From the NCBI RefSeq assembly GCF_002844375.1, contig NZ_CP024199.1:2306001-2370000 (forward strand): 64,000 bases of DNA, read 5' to 3'. The notes below the pieces were generated by a model. That model had not been told where the DNA came from. It made no database searches and saw only the letters and a list, made by a program, of their open reading frames with translations. Source of the DNA: Thalassospira marina (GTDB lineage: Bacteria; Pseudomonadota; Alphaproteobacteria; Rhodospirillales; Thalassospiraceae). The translations under genes and the position numbers were made by a program. Of the stretch, positions 1-8,693 are shown piece by piece. Positions within the stretch are counted from its first letter, which is position 1, and every line of letters begins with the position of its first letter.

Positions 1-1
1 T

Positions 2-367
2 GGACAGGCAAAGGCGCGGAAGGCATTGATTGATGAATTCCACACCATGTTTCCAGCCTGGCGCGATGTGGATATCACCCATCACTGGAACGGTCTGGTA
101 TGTTTATCGCAATCCTACCGCCCCTTTATTGGCCGGGTTGATGGCTATCAACGCTTATGGGCGTCGCTCGCTTATCATGGCAACGGCGTTGCCCTTGCCA
201 GCTATGCCGGTGAAATGCTTGCGGGGTTGATGACAGGCAGCCTCACACATGCCGACATCGGCCCAGTGATGACCGTGCCCCCCAAAAAATTCCCGTTTCC
301 GGGGCTTCGGCGCCAATATCGCTGGCTGGCCTATGCCGCCTATGGCCTGCGGGATACCTTTGCCTGA
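2..367 (+). CDS. FAD-dependent oxidoreductase, C-terminal part (cut by window edge)
   Basis: The reading frame is open to the left edge, so only about 121 C-terminal residues are visible. They contain SYRPFIGRVDGYQRLWASLAYHGNGVALASYAG (shown here in two parts: SYRPFIGRVDG, then YHGNGVALASYAG), the usual FAD-closing segment of the DAO/glycine-oxidase superfamily in which G-x-G-V-A sits near the end of the flavin domain. The tail ...RRQYRWLAYAAYGLRD resembles the C-terminus of gamma-glutamylputrescine-oxidase-like (PuuB/OrdL) proteins, and the complete paralogue at 2192-3505 ends in a similar ALRDRL. The likely role is oxidative deamination or demethylation of a secondary amine. The substrate cannot be stated without the N-terminal part. 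Confidence 0.8.
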   Translation, partial: GQAKARKALIDEFHTMFPAWRDVDITHHWNGLVCLSQSYRPFIGRVDGYQRLWASLAYHGNGVALASYAGEMLAGLMTGSLTHADIGPVMTVPPKKFPFPGLRRQYRWLAYAAYGLRDTFA

Positions 368-486
368 AAGGCGGGCTTTCATCTTTGGCAATTGGTAAAA
401 AGTGACATATATCATGTTTTCCGGCCGGTTTCGGTTTTATAAGCCGGCAGGAAACGATGTAATCGCCAGCAAGAAATGCAGCCAAA

Positions 487-978
487 ATGACTGATGCCCA
501 TACAGAAGATGACGGCCTTTCCCATCAGGAACGCCGTGAACGCGCCACTCAAAAAATCATGGATGAAACCGGCATTGATCAGAAAATGATCCACGATGTC
601 GTGCATGGTTTTTACGACAAGGTGCGCGCTGACGACTTTTTGGGACCGATCTTTGCTGCCAGAATTGATGACTGGGACCATCATTTACAGAATATGTGCC
701 AGTTCTGGTCTTCTGTTGCGCTGGCAAGTGGGGCCTATTACGGGCGACCAATGCAAAAACATATGCCCCTGCCCATTGACCGCCACCATTTTGACCGCTG
801 GCTGGCCCTGTTTGCCGAAACCCTTGCCGAACTCTGCCCGCCCGAGGCCGCCCGCCATTTCATGGAACGCGCCCTGCGAATTGCGCAAAGCTTTGAACTG
901 GGCATCGCCGCACATAATGGCGTAATACTGTCCAAGGGTGAACGCTACGACCCGGTTTCAAAATGGTCGCCTGAATAA
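487..978 (+). CDS. Group III truncated haemoglobin
   Basis: A 163-residue single-domain globin of the 2-on-2 truncated type. The segment DDFLGPIFAARIDDWDHHL, then FWSSVALASGAYYGRPMQKHMPLP and the following HHFDRW, is the pattern of group III trHbs; the His in PMQKHMPLP is the expected proximal haem ligand. Family members bind O2, NO or CO and are usually linked to NO or redox stress. About 30 N-terminal residues precede the globin core. Upstream at 402-413 is an imperfect palindrome (TGACAT/ATATCA) that could bind a CRP/FNR-type regulator, but that is only a guess. The gene stands alone between unrelated neighbours. Confidence 0.88.
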   Translation: MTDAHTEDDGLSHQERRERATQKIMDETGIDQKMIHDVVHGFYDKVRADDFLGPIFAARIDDWDHHLQNMCQFWSSVALASGAYYGRPMQKHMPLPIDRHHFDRWLALFAETLAELCPPEAARHFMERALRIAQSFELGIAAHNGVILSKGERYDPVSKWSPE

Positions 979-1422
979 CGCGCAAAACCGGCTTTCTTCA
1001 CCATTTTTTAGAATAGATAAAATGTTTTCCCGCTCGCGGGTTGACAAGCTTTTGTCCTTCCCGCCTAATATTGGCATGGAACAAGAGCGATACTTCACGT
1101 TGCCAAGGCTCCGCCGGGTGTATCAGACATCACGGCCAATTATCGGGCGCGTTATACGTGTTGCCAGTTCCCGCAACAGCCTGATGGGCAACACCATACT
1201 GGCTGCAAGCGGTGCCCTTTGGGTTGTACCGCCCTCACCTCATCCCTGAATATAACCTGTCGACAAGACATCGCGCAAAACAGCATGACTGCGTAATGCT
1301 GCCAGGCATTTTGAAATTGTCCCGGCACATTGCACGCCGTACGGCGTTATAGAATCAGCATCATTCTGTTTGCAGCCAATGAACGACCCGAACTACTGAA
1401 CTATCCGACGCGGAGAATACAT
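979..1422. other. Long spacer with a promoter-like motif; possible small RNA locus
   Basis: No convincing protein gene lies in these 444 bases. An overlapping 103-codon frame starts inside the globin gene, has no ribosome site and has a low-complexity end, so I reject it. At 1040-1045 there is TTGACA, followed 19 bases later by TAATAT, then about 200 bases of mixed-sequence DNA containing a small inverted repeat (GTTGCC near 1159, GGCAAC near 1187). This is compatible with a sigma70 promoter driving an untranslated RNA or a long leader for the next gene. I cannot match it to a known RNA family. Confidence 0.3.
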
Positions 1423-2145
1423 ATGTGGCTTGTAATCCTTCTGGCCGTCCTTGTGATCATCGGCTTGATTGGCTACACCATTTTTCGACACCGTCGTCAT
1501 TTACTGACTACGACCGGCACAAAAATCGACCCCAGGGACCGCCCCAACAGCGCCCTGCTTATCATTGACCTGCAGGAAGACTTCACCCTTGCCAAAGGCA
1601 AGAACGGTTATGAACCTGCCCTGGTCGATAAGGTTATTAACGCCATCAACGACCTTGTCACCTATGCCAATGAAAATGGTTATCCTGTTATTTCCATCCG
1701 CCAGACATTCAAGGGATGGTATGTCAATTTTCTGGTTAATCTGCTGAATAAAGGCCGTGGTGGCCCGGCATCACAGGGGCTCGATATTGATGACCGGCTT
1801 TTTGGCGATATTGACCACGATATCGTCAAGGCACATGCAGATGCCTTTCGCGAACCGGTTCTTGAACAGGTGCTGGAACGCCAGAAAGTTGGCAAGCTGA
1901 TCATTGTCGGGCTGGATGGCAATTACTGCGTCAATAAAACAACCCACGCCGCCCTTAACCGCGGCTATGAGGTATCGTTTAGCGATGCAACCACACTGGC
2001 CATCAAACCATCAAGCTGGCGCAAAACCCGATCAGGCATGATGGCGCGCGGCGCAACCGACCAAATCAACCATAACAGCAACGATACCAGCCAACCGGCA
2101 AATTCGGCAAATGACGAAACCAAAATGAATGAACCTGCCCAATAA
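1423..2145 (+). CDS. Membrane-anchored isochorismatase-fold cysteine hydrolase
   Basis: A 240-residue protein. The ATG at 1423 is preceded by GGAG, so I prefer it to an upstream in-frame start at 1330. Residues 1-20 (WLVILLAVLVIIGLIGYTIF) form one membrane anchor. The rest is an isochorismatase/nicotinamidase fold: Asp in ALLIIDLQEDF, and the nucleophilic Cys in IVGLDGNYCVNKTTHAAL. Such enzymes cleave amides or enol ethers, and the substrate is not evident here. A membrane anchor is unusual for this mostly cytosolic family. The C-terminal 35 residues are Asn/Ser/Thr-rich and probably disordered. The stop codon lies in the loop of a terminator-like hairpin. Confidence 0.82.
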   Translation: MWLVILLAVLVIIGLIGYTIFRHRRHLLTTTGTKIDPRDRPNSALLIIDLQEDFTLAKGKNGYEPALVDKVINAINDLVTYANENGYPVISIRQTFKGWYVNFLVNLLNKGRGGPASQGLDIDDRLFGDIDHDIVKAHADAFREPVLEQVLERQKVGKLIIVGLDGNYCVNKTTHAALNRGYEVSFSDATTLAIKPSSWRKTRSGMMARGATDQINHNSNDTSQPANSANDETKMNEPAQ

Positions 2146-2159
2146 CAGGCAGGTTCATT
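2128..2159 (+). terminator. Terminator-like hairpin enclosing the stop codon
   Basis: Perfect 12-base stem AATGAACCTGCC / GGCAGGTTCATT with loop CAATAACA. The TAA stop of the upstream hydrolase is in the loop, and a short T-rich tail follows. It separates convergent genes. Confidence 0.6.
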
Positions 2160-2191
2160 TAAATCATCCCATTACCCTGAATGTCGGCCTG

Positions 2192-3505
2192 TTACAGGCG
2201 GTCGCGCAGGGCATACCAGGTCATTGCCAATACCAGCAACGGGTAACGCAGGCTTTTACCACCCGGGAAACGGGGCACAGGCACATTTGCCATAACGTCA
2301 AACCGTTCCATCGTGCCCGATACAGCATCCGCCATGATCTGCCCGGCCAGCGTTGCCATGGCAACACCATGGCCCGAATACCCGCTGGCTGAAAATACCT
2401 TTGGTTCCACGCGGCGGAAATACGGCATCCGGTTCATGGTGATCGCCAATGTACCACCCCAGCCATAGTCAATTTTTGCATCCCGCAATTGCGGGTAAAC
2501 TTCAAGCATATAGGGCTTAACAAAGTTCCTGATATCGCGCGGGAAATGGTAGCTATAGGTTTCGCCACCCCCAAAAAGCATGCGTTTATCTGCACTTAAC
2601 CGGTAATAGTTGATCACGAATTTTGAATCTGCCACCGCAACATCATCACGGATCAGTTCACGCGCCAGGTCATCACCCAATGGCTCGGTGGCAATAATAA
2701 AATTATTGATCGGCATAACGCGCCGCGCCACCCGGTCTTCAAGCGCATCGAGATACCCATTACAGCCCAGCACCAGCATATCGGCCGTAATTGTTTTACC
2801 ACCGGCAACCGAAACCGTAACTTTTTCGCCCGTTTCATAACGGGTTACCTGTGCATCTTCATAAATCCGCACACCCGCCTTGCGTGCGGCATCGGCCAGG
2901 CCAAGGGCAAAGTTTAACGGGTGCAAATGCCCTGCCCCCATATCAAGCGACCCGCCGTGATAAAAATCCGACCCTACCATCTGCCGGATTTCATCGCGCC
3001 CGATCGACCGGATTTGATCATAACCATATTCATCGCGCAGCTTGTCGGCGTATTCGTGTGTGCCTTTAACAAACCGTTCGCGATGATCGGCATGTAAAAT
3101 GCCGGGTTTCCAGTCACAGGCAATATTGTGACGCGAGATCAGGGATTTAACGATATCCTTGGACTGTTCGGCAATGTCCCACAATTTGCGGGCGTCATCC
3201 ATACCGACCATTTTTTCAAGTTCGTCCTGTTCACGCCGCTGGCCCGAACCAACCTGCCCGCCATTGCGCCCGGATGCCCCCCAACCCACGCGGTGGGCCT
3301 CCAGCAGGATAACGTCATAACCACGTTCCGCCAGATGCAACGCCGATGAAAGCCCCGTAAAACCACCACCGATCACGACCACATCACATGTCGAATTTTC
3401 TGCCAGCGTATCAAAACCCGCAACAGGGTTGGCCGATGCCGCATAATATGACGCCGGATAAGCGCCTGCCTTATCATTTGCTGTCAGAAAATTCGGTGTA
3501 AACAC
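2192..3505 (-). CDS. FAD-dependent amine oxidase, PuuB/OrdL type
   Basis: A 437-residue DAO-fold flavoprotein. The Rossmann motif VVVIGGGFTGLSSALHLAERG lies at about 42-62, with GWGASGRNGGQVGSG at about 75-89, the typical flavin-contact loop of gamma-glutamylputrescine oxidase-like enzymes. The C-terminal GYSGHGVAMATLAGQ closes the FAD site. The reaction is probably oxidation of a C-N bond in a secondary or N-substituted amine, giving aldehyde or ketone, ammonia or amine, and H2O2. It lies 81 bases downstream of the serine dehydratase and after betIBA on the same strand, so a link to methylated-amine catabolism is plausible. The true substrate is not shown. Confidence 0.82.
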   Translation of the reverse strand: MFTPNFLTANDKAGAYPASYYAASANPVAGFDTLAENSTCDVVVIGGGFTGLSSALHLAERGYDVILLEAHRVGWGASGRNGGQVGSGQRREQDELEKMVGMDDARKLWDIAEQSKDIVKSLISRHNIACDWKPGILHADHRERFVKGTHEYADKLRDEYGYDQIRSIGRDEIRQMVGSDFYHGGSLDMGAGHLHPLNFALGLADAARKAGVRIYEDAQVTRYETGEKVTVSVAGGKTITADMLVLGCNGYLDALEDRVARRVMPINNFIIATEPLGDDLARELIRDDVAVADSKFVINYYRLSADKRMLFGGGETYSYHFPRDIRNFVKPYMLEVYPQLRDAKIDYGWGGTLAITMNRMPYFRRVEPKVFSASGYSGHGVAMATLAGQIMADAVSGTMERFDVMANVPVPRFPGGKSLRYPLLVLAMTWYALRDRL

Positions 3506-3586
3506 GTGTTACCTCAGTATTGTGAACCTGGCGCAAGTTTGCGTGATTCCCGCTTAAACGCCAAGAAAACAAATCATTTTTTGTGC

Positions 3587-5221
3587 TTATGAAATCCCGG
3601 TTTGGGTCGCGGCTGGTATCCCGGCCGTAACCTGTTCAACCAGTTTGTGGGCGGCTTTGGTTGCCGCACAGCCACCACGTGCCGTACAGCGTAAATCGGC
3701 ATGCATCATGGAGCCGATCTTCACCGTTTGATCAACCAGCTCATCAAACCCCAAAACCGCATCAAAGCCTGCCATCACGGCCATCGCCGATGAATAGGCA
3801 TGGGAAACACCCGCCACATTGCGCGCATGACAGGGAATTTCCACATCCCCCCCAACCGGGTCACAGACCAGGCCCAAAGTATTCATCAGGCACATGCTTG
3901 CCGCATCAAAGCATTGTTCAGCACTACCGCCAAAGGCCTGTACAACACCGCCCGCCGCCATTGCCGCCGATGCACCGGTTTCAACCGAACATCCCCCGCA
4001 TTCTGCGGCAAATGTGCCCCGTGCGGCAAAAACGGCACCAATTAATGCCATAACCTGCAAGGCATCGGCTGCACCTTCAATATCGATACCATGGCGAACC
4101 AGCCCATATAACGTGCCCGGCACAACACCGGCACTGCCCGCCGTTGGTGCTGCCACCACCAGCCCACGGTTGGAATCCCGCTCCATCGCCGAAAGCGCAC
4201 CGGCAATCGCATCCTGCAATACCGCCCCGCCCAACCCGGCAGGCAAATTGGCATCGCGCACTTTTCGCGCCTTAAGCGTCAGGAAACGCATCACGCTATC
4301 CTGCTCACGCGCGCTAAAGCCTTCTTCGACAACACGCAGCATCAATTCGGCGCGCTCAATAAACAGCAGGCGTGTTTCTTCGGTCGAAAGACCAAGCCTT
4401 TGCGCTTCCAGTGCCAATGCCGTGTGTGCAAGCGACCCATTATGGGATGAAACCTTGTCTAACACCCCCTGGGTTGTCGAAAACAGATCATCCCCCGCGC
4501 AAACCGGATATTGCGCCGCATCGGCAACCAGAACCCGCTTTATGCCGGCCAGTGCCACAATATCGCGCACCACATCGGGTGCAGGTACGCGCTGCAACGA
4601 AATTTCAAGGCGTTCCAGCGCAATGCCGCCTTCTGCCGGAACTGTCATCACATCCTGGCCCAGCAGGCGGTTATCTGTGGCGGCCAAATCGGCAATCCGC
4701 TTTTGCACGGATTTCACATCATCGGCATAAACATACAAAACGGCTGTTTTACCGGTCAGATACACGTCCTCGCCATTCATGCGGTCAATGTAAAACATAC
4801 CACCGCCAATTGATGCGCCCTGATACACATCCTGCCGTAATGATCCATCCTTTGCGCGGACCGAAATAACCATATCAACACGGTTGGGGTGGTTATTGCG
4901 TTGCAGCTCGGTAATGGTCACCGAAAAGGTAAAACCTTCGCCCGCGCTGGCACGCCCCAGAATTTCGCGAAAATCAGGGTCCGTCAAAGAAGCGCCAGCC
5001 AAACCGGCAGCAAAATTTTCGTCCGAACTTTGGGCCTGATAAACCGGCGCAAATGACCCGCGGGGATCAAACCGGATATCGGCGGTTTCAATCACCTCTC
5101 CCTGCGATGTCGACAGGGAACGTGCCAACCGCCCCATCATATACGGGGCCGCGCAATGTGAACTGGACGGCCCACGCATGACCGGGCCGACAACGGAATT
5201 TAACAGGCTGATTTCCTGCAT
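3587..5221 (-). CDS. sdaA: L-serine dehydratase (iron-sulfur, fused beta-alpha type)
   Basis: A 544-residue single-chain L-serine ammonia-lyase giving pyruvate and ammonia. The N-terminal beta domain carries GPVMRGPSSSHC near residue 15. The alpha domain has cluster-type cysteines in AAECGGCSVETG, LGLVCDPVGG and RCTARGGCAATKAA, which should hold the oxygen-labile [4Fe-4S]. It is longer than the usual 450-460 residues because of a segment of about 80 residues between the domains. The canonical GPSSSHT reads GPSSSHC here. Betaine breakdown yields glycine and then serine, so its place after betIBA suits a terminal step from choline to pyruvate. Upstream at 5255-5267 is an operator-like GCATA-N3-TATGC. 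Confidence 0.85.
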   Translation of the reverse strand: MQEISLLNSVVGPVMRGPSSSHCAAPYMMGRLARSLSTSQGEVIETADIRFDPRGSFAPVYQAQSSDENFAAGLAGASLTDPDFREILGRASAGEGFTFSVTITELQRNNHPNRVDMVISVRAKDGSLRQDVYQGASIGGGMFYIDRMNGEDVYLTGKTAVLYVYADDVKSVQKRIADLAATDNRLLGQDVMTVPAEGGIALERLEISLQRVPAPDVVRDIVALAGIKRVLVADAAQYPVCAGDDLFSTTQGVLDKVSSHNGSLAHTALALEAQRLGLSTEETRLLFIERAELMLRVVEEGFSAREQDSVMRFLTLKARKVRDANLPAGLGGAVLQDAIAGALSAMERDSNRGLVVAAPTAGSAGVVPGTLYGLVRHGIDIEGAADALQVMALIGAVFAARGTFAAECGGCSVETGASAAMAAGGVVQAFGGSAEQCFDAASMCLMNTLGLVCDPVGGDVEIPCHARNVAGVSHAYSSAMAVMAGFDAVLGFDELVDQTVKIGSMMHADLRCTARGGCAATKAAHKLVEQVTAGIPAATQTGIS

Positions 5222-5254
5222 GATCTCTCTCGGGTTTTCGGGTTTTTATTGATT

Positions 5255-5267
5255 GCATAAAATATGC
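5255..5267 (-). promoter_or_regulatory. Operator-like inverted repeat upstream of serine dehydratase
   Basis: GCATA-AAA-TATGC, a perfect 5-base-arm repeat about 35 bases before the sdaA start. It is short, so chance is possible. No regulator is assigned. Confidence 0.3.
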
Positions 5268-5350
5268 GTGATCATCGCTGCAAAAACCTGCAAATGCAAT
5301 GCGTGCGGCAACGTAATTCCCGTCAAATTTTCCGCTGTCACACAACAAAA

Positions 5351-5379
5351 AACCGGAAGCCATTTTCAGGCTTCCGGTT
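5351..5379 (-). terminator. Rho-independent terminator after betA
   Basis: Perfect 11-base stem AACCGGAAGCC / GGCTTCCGGTT with a 7-base loop. Read leftward it is followed by a run of six T residues. It lies 24 bases beyond the betA stop and isolates the betIBA operon from sdaA. Confidence 0.85.
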
Positions 5380-5402
5380 CAAATCTGTCATATGCAGCCC
5401 GT

Positions 5403-7079
5403 TTATCGCTGCTGGCTTTCCCATTCGGGATGGACCCAATAGGACGCCGCAGATGCTGGCAGGGATTGCCCGCGAATAATATCGGCAGCCTTTTCCCCGA
5501 TCATGATGGTCGGGGCATTCAGGTTGCCCGAAACGATTGTTGGCATGATGGAACTGTCAACAACGCGCAACCCTTCAATACCGTGAACACGGGTTTCGCC
5601 ATCAACCACCGACATATCGTCGCTGCCCATTTTGCACGAACAGGACGGATGATAGGCACTTTCGGTATGCTGGGCGACCCAGGCATCAATTTCGGCATCG
5701 GTTTGCACATCCTTGCCTGGTGCAATTTCACCACCGCGCAAATCCTTGAATGCGTCCTGGGCGAAAATTTCGCGGGTCAATCGAACGGATGCACGCATTT
5801 CTTCCCAATCTTCAGGGTGGCTCATGTAATTGGGGTCAACAATCGGCCGGTCCGCCGGGTTGGCCGATGCCAACCTTACCGTCCCGCGCGATTTGGACCG
5901 CATCGGTCCAACATGGGCCTGAAAACCATCATTTTCCGCCGCACCTGAACCATTATAGTTAATGGCCGCCGGCAGGAAGTGATACTGAATATTCGGATGC
6001 TCGATGCCCGCGCGCGAACGGATAAATCCACCCGCCTCAAAATGGTTGGACGCACCCAAACCGGTTTTAAACAGATACCATTCCAAACCCACCTTGAACT
6101 TGCCCCACGGGTTCAACACCCGATGCAGGCTGATCGGCTGGCTGCATTCCTGCTGCACATAAAGTTCCAGATGGTCCTGCAGGTTTTCCCCCACACCGGG
6201 CAGGTCCTGCACCACGTTAATATCGTGTTCGCGCAAATGTGCGGCCGGGCCAATACCCGAAAGCATCAAAAGTTTCGGCGAATTGATCGACCCACCCGAA
6301 ACAATCACTTCACGATCAACAGTTGCCCGCTTCATACCGCCATTATGCTGATAATCCAGGCCAATGGCCCGTTTACCGTCAAACACAATGCGTAATGCCA
6401 GCGCCCTGTCATGCACCGTCAGGTTTGGCCGTTTCATTGCCGGGCGCAGATAGGCCCGGCTGGTTGACCAGCGACGGCCCTTATAAACCGTCATATCCAT
6501 GGTCCCGACACCTTCCTGGCAATAGCCATTCTGATCGGGTGTTACCGGGTAACCCGCCTGTTCCCCGGCCTTGATCCAGGCTTTGTAAAGCGGGTTTTTG
6601 CAGGCCCCTGTCGTTACATGTAACGGGCCATTACCGCCATGATAATCATCACCGGCACCATCTTCATTTCGCGTATCGGCACGCCGGAAATAGGGCAAAC
6701 AATTGGCATAATCCCAGTTTGACAGCCCCGGGTCCGTTGCCCAGCGATTATAATCAAGGGCATGCCCCCGCACATAGGCCATGCCGTTAATCGAACTGGA
6801 CCCGCCATAAACCCGGCCGCGTGGTGTTTCCATCCGGCGGTTATTCAGGTTTTTCTGCGGTGTCGTCCAATAGGCCCAGTTATAGCGTTCGGACTGCATC
6901 GGATATGAAAGGGCCGTGGGCATATGAATGCGCCAGTCCCATAAGTGGTCAACCGGCCCGGCTTCAACAACAAGAACACTAACATTACGATCTTCGGTCA
7001 GGCGGCTGGCCAATACGGCCCCGGCCGACCCGGAACCAACGATGACGTAATCAAAATTTTCGCTGGCTGATGGTTTCAT
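5403..7079 (-). CDS. betA: Choline dehydrogenase
   Basis: A 558-residue GMC-family flavoprotein that oxidises choline to betaine aldehyde (and can oxidise the aldehyde further) at the inner membrane, passing electrons to the respiratory chain. The N-terminal dinucleotide motif is YVIVGSGSAGAVLASRLTED. GGSSSINGMAYVRGHALDYN and the C-terminal HPSCSCKMG with VVDSSIMPTIVSGNLNAP are diagnostic of BetA. Length is normal for the family. It is the last gene of betI-betB-betA, 101 bases after betB, and is followed by a strong terminator. The context with betB, betI and choXWV makes the assignment secure. Confidence 0.95.
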   Translation of the reverse strand: MKPSASENFDYVIVGSGSAGAVLASRLTEDRNVSVLVVEAGPVDHLWDWRIHMPTALSYPMQSERYNWAYWTTPQKNLNNRRMETPRGRVYGGSSSINGMAYVRGHALDYNRWATDPGLSNWDYANCLPYFRRADTRNEDGAGDDYHGGNGPLHVTTGACKNPLYKAWIKAGEQAGYPVTPDQNGYCQEGVGTMDMTVYKGRRWSTSRAYLRPAMKRPNLTVHDRALALRIVFDGKRAIGLDYQHNGGMKRATVDREVIVSGGSINSPKLLMLSGIGPAAHLREHDINVVQDLPGVGENLQDHLELYVQQECSQPISLHRVLNPWGKFKVGLEWYLFKTGLGASNHFEAGGFIRSRAGIEHPNIQYHFLPAAINYNGSGAAENDGFQAHVGPMRSKSRGTVRLASANPADRPIVDPNYMSHPEDWEEMRASVRLTREIFAQDAFKDLRGGEIAPGKDVQTDAEIDAWVAQHTESAYHPSCSCKMGSDDMSVVDGETRVHGIEGLRVVDSSIMPTIVSGNLNAPTIMIGEKAADIIRGQSLPASAASYWVHPEWESQQR

Positions 7080-7180
7080 TTTCTAACCCCAGAAGCTGCT
7101 ATCAAGGCAAACATGCACACAAACAAGGGCCATTTGCGCCGCATCCATGCAGGCGCAAAACGGCCGGTCAAGCCCCCTGA

Positions 7181-8638
7181 TCAATAAGGCGGCGGCACAT
7201 CGCCGGTTTCGACATAAACCGATTTCACCCGCGTATAATGTTCAATCGCGGCACGGCTGTTTTCCCGGCCAACACCGGATTTTTTCACACCGCCAAACGG
7301 CATTTCAATTGGCGTGATGTTATAGGTATTGATCCAGCAGGTCCCTGCTTCAAGCTGCGCAACAACCCGGTGCCCGCGCGAAAGGTCACGGGTAAATACA
7401 CCCGCAGCCAGGCCATATTCCGTTTCATTGGCGCGCAAAATGGCTTCTTCTTCGGTTTTAAAGGTCAGAACCGACATCACCGGACCAAAGATTTCTTCGC
7501 GCACGATGGTCATATTATCGCGGCAATCGGCAAAAATGGTCGGCGCAACATAAAGACCACCTTCGGGCATACCATCACGAACCGCATCGCCCCCTAATAC
7601 AAGGTTCGCACCTTCTTTTTTGCCGATCTCGATATAGGACATGATTTTGTCAAACTGCCCTTTGGTCACAATCGGCCCAACCTGGGTTGCCGGGTTTTCC
7701 GGGTCCCCCAGAACAAGGTTTTTGCTGCGTTCGACCAGTTTGGCAAGAAAGGCATCCTTGACCGATTCATGCACAAAAACGCGCGTGCCATTGGAACAAA
7801 TCTGGCCCGACGAATAAAAATTCGCCATCTGTGCGCCGGAAACGGCATTATCAAGGTCGGCATCTTCAAAAACGATCATTGGCGATTTCCCGCCAAGTTC
7901 CATCGTTACCGCCTTCATGCCCGCCGCCGCAACAGATGCAACCTTGGCACCGGTCTCAGCCGATCCCGTCAATGAAACCTTGTCCACACCAGGATGTTCA
8001 ACCAGCGACGCGCCACATTCACGCGCCCCCTGCACCACGTTGTAAACACCATCCGGCAGGCCTGCTTCCTGCAGGGCCTGTGCCACGGCGATGGCGGAAA
8101 GCGGTGTTACTTCGGACGGTTTGTAAACAACGGCATTGCCGCAGGCCAGCGCCGGTGCCGCCTTCCAGCAGGCAATCTGAATGGGATAATTCCAGGCACC
8201 AATGGCGGCACACACACCAACCGGTTCGCGCCGGGTATAGGCGAAATTACCGGCAAGATCGATATGTTCACCCGTAATGCTGCCTGCCACACCGGCAAAA
8301 TATTCAAGGCATTCAACAGCCGAAACCACATCAACAATTTCGGTTTCCTGAATGGCGCGGCCAGTATCGCGCGTTTCAAGCAGGGCCAGTTCATCATTGC
8401 GGTCCCGCAAAATCTGCGCGGCCCGAAACAGTACACGTGCCCGTTCGGCAGCCGGCGTTGCCTTCCAGATCGCAAGGCCCTTGCGTGCGGCCTTGACAGC
8501 AGCATCAACATCGGCAGCCGTGCTTTCATTGCCCGTTGCCAAAACCGTGTTGGTTGCGGGATTAAGCGTCGTCATGGCAACACCACTGCCCTGCTGCAAT
8601 TTACCATCAATAAAATTGCTGATCTGATAAAGGCTCAT
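7181..8638 (-). CDS. betB: Betaine aldehyde dehydrogenase
   Basis: A 485-residue NAD(P)-dependent aldehyde dehydrogenase that makes glycine betaine from betaine aldehyde. I start it at the ATG at 8638 (MSLYQISNFIDGK) because AGGAG lies 8 bases upstream; an upstream in-frame extension of 25 residues has no such site. The catalytic motifs are VTMELGGKSP (general-base Glu) and SSGQICSNGTRVFV (nucleophilic Cys). The C-terminal MPFGGVKKSGVGRE is typical of BetB. It lies 55 bases after betI and before betA, the standard order. Confidence 0.95.
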   Translation of the reverse strand: MSLYQISNFIDGKLQQGSGVAMTTLNPATNTVLATGNESTAADVDAAVKAARKGLAIWKATPAAERARVLFRAAQILRDRNDELALLETRDTGRAIQETEIVDVVSAVECLEYFAGVAGSITGEHIDLAGNFAYTRREPVGVCAAIGAWNYPIQIACWKAAPALACGNAVVYKPSEVTPLSAIAVAQALQEAGLPDGVYNVVQGARECGASLVEHPGVDKVSLTGSAETGAKVASVAAAGMKAVTMELGGKSPMIVFEDADLDNAVSGAQMANFYSSGQICSNGTRVFVHESVKDAFLAKLVERSKNLVLGDPENPATQVGPIVTKGQFDKIMSYIEIGKKEGANLVLGGDAVRDGMPEGGLYVAPTIFADCRDNMTIVREEIFGPVMSVLTFKTEEEAILRANETEYGLAAGVFTRDLSRGHRVVAQLEAGTCWINTYNITPIEMPFGGVKKSGVGRENSRAAIEHYTRVKSVYVETGDVPPPY

Positions 8639-8693
8639 TTCCAAAACTCCTGTTGGCGCCACACAAACCGGGGCACCCAAAATTTCGTAATAA

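Noticed and set aside
938..1249. A 103-codon rightward frame overlapping the globin gene end
   Set aside because: It has no ribosome site, starts inside a solid gene and ends in compositionally odd sequence. No recognisable domain.
1040..1330. 6S or SRP RNA
   Set aside because: I could not match the conserved cores of either RNA; kept only as an unnamed RNA candidate.
3894..4730. Long frame opposite the serine dehydratase
   Set aside because: Antisense shadow of a clear gene; Ser/Ala/Arg-rich composition typical of reverse-strand translation.
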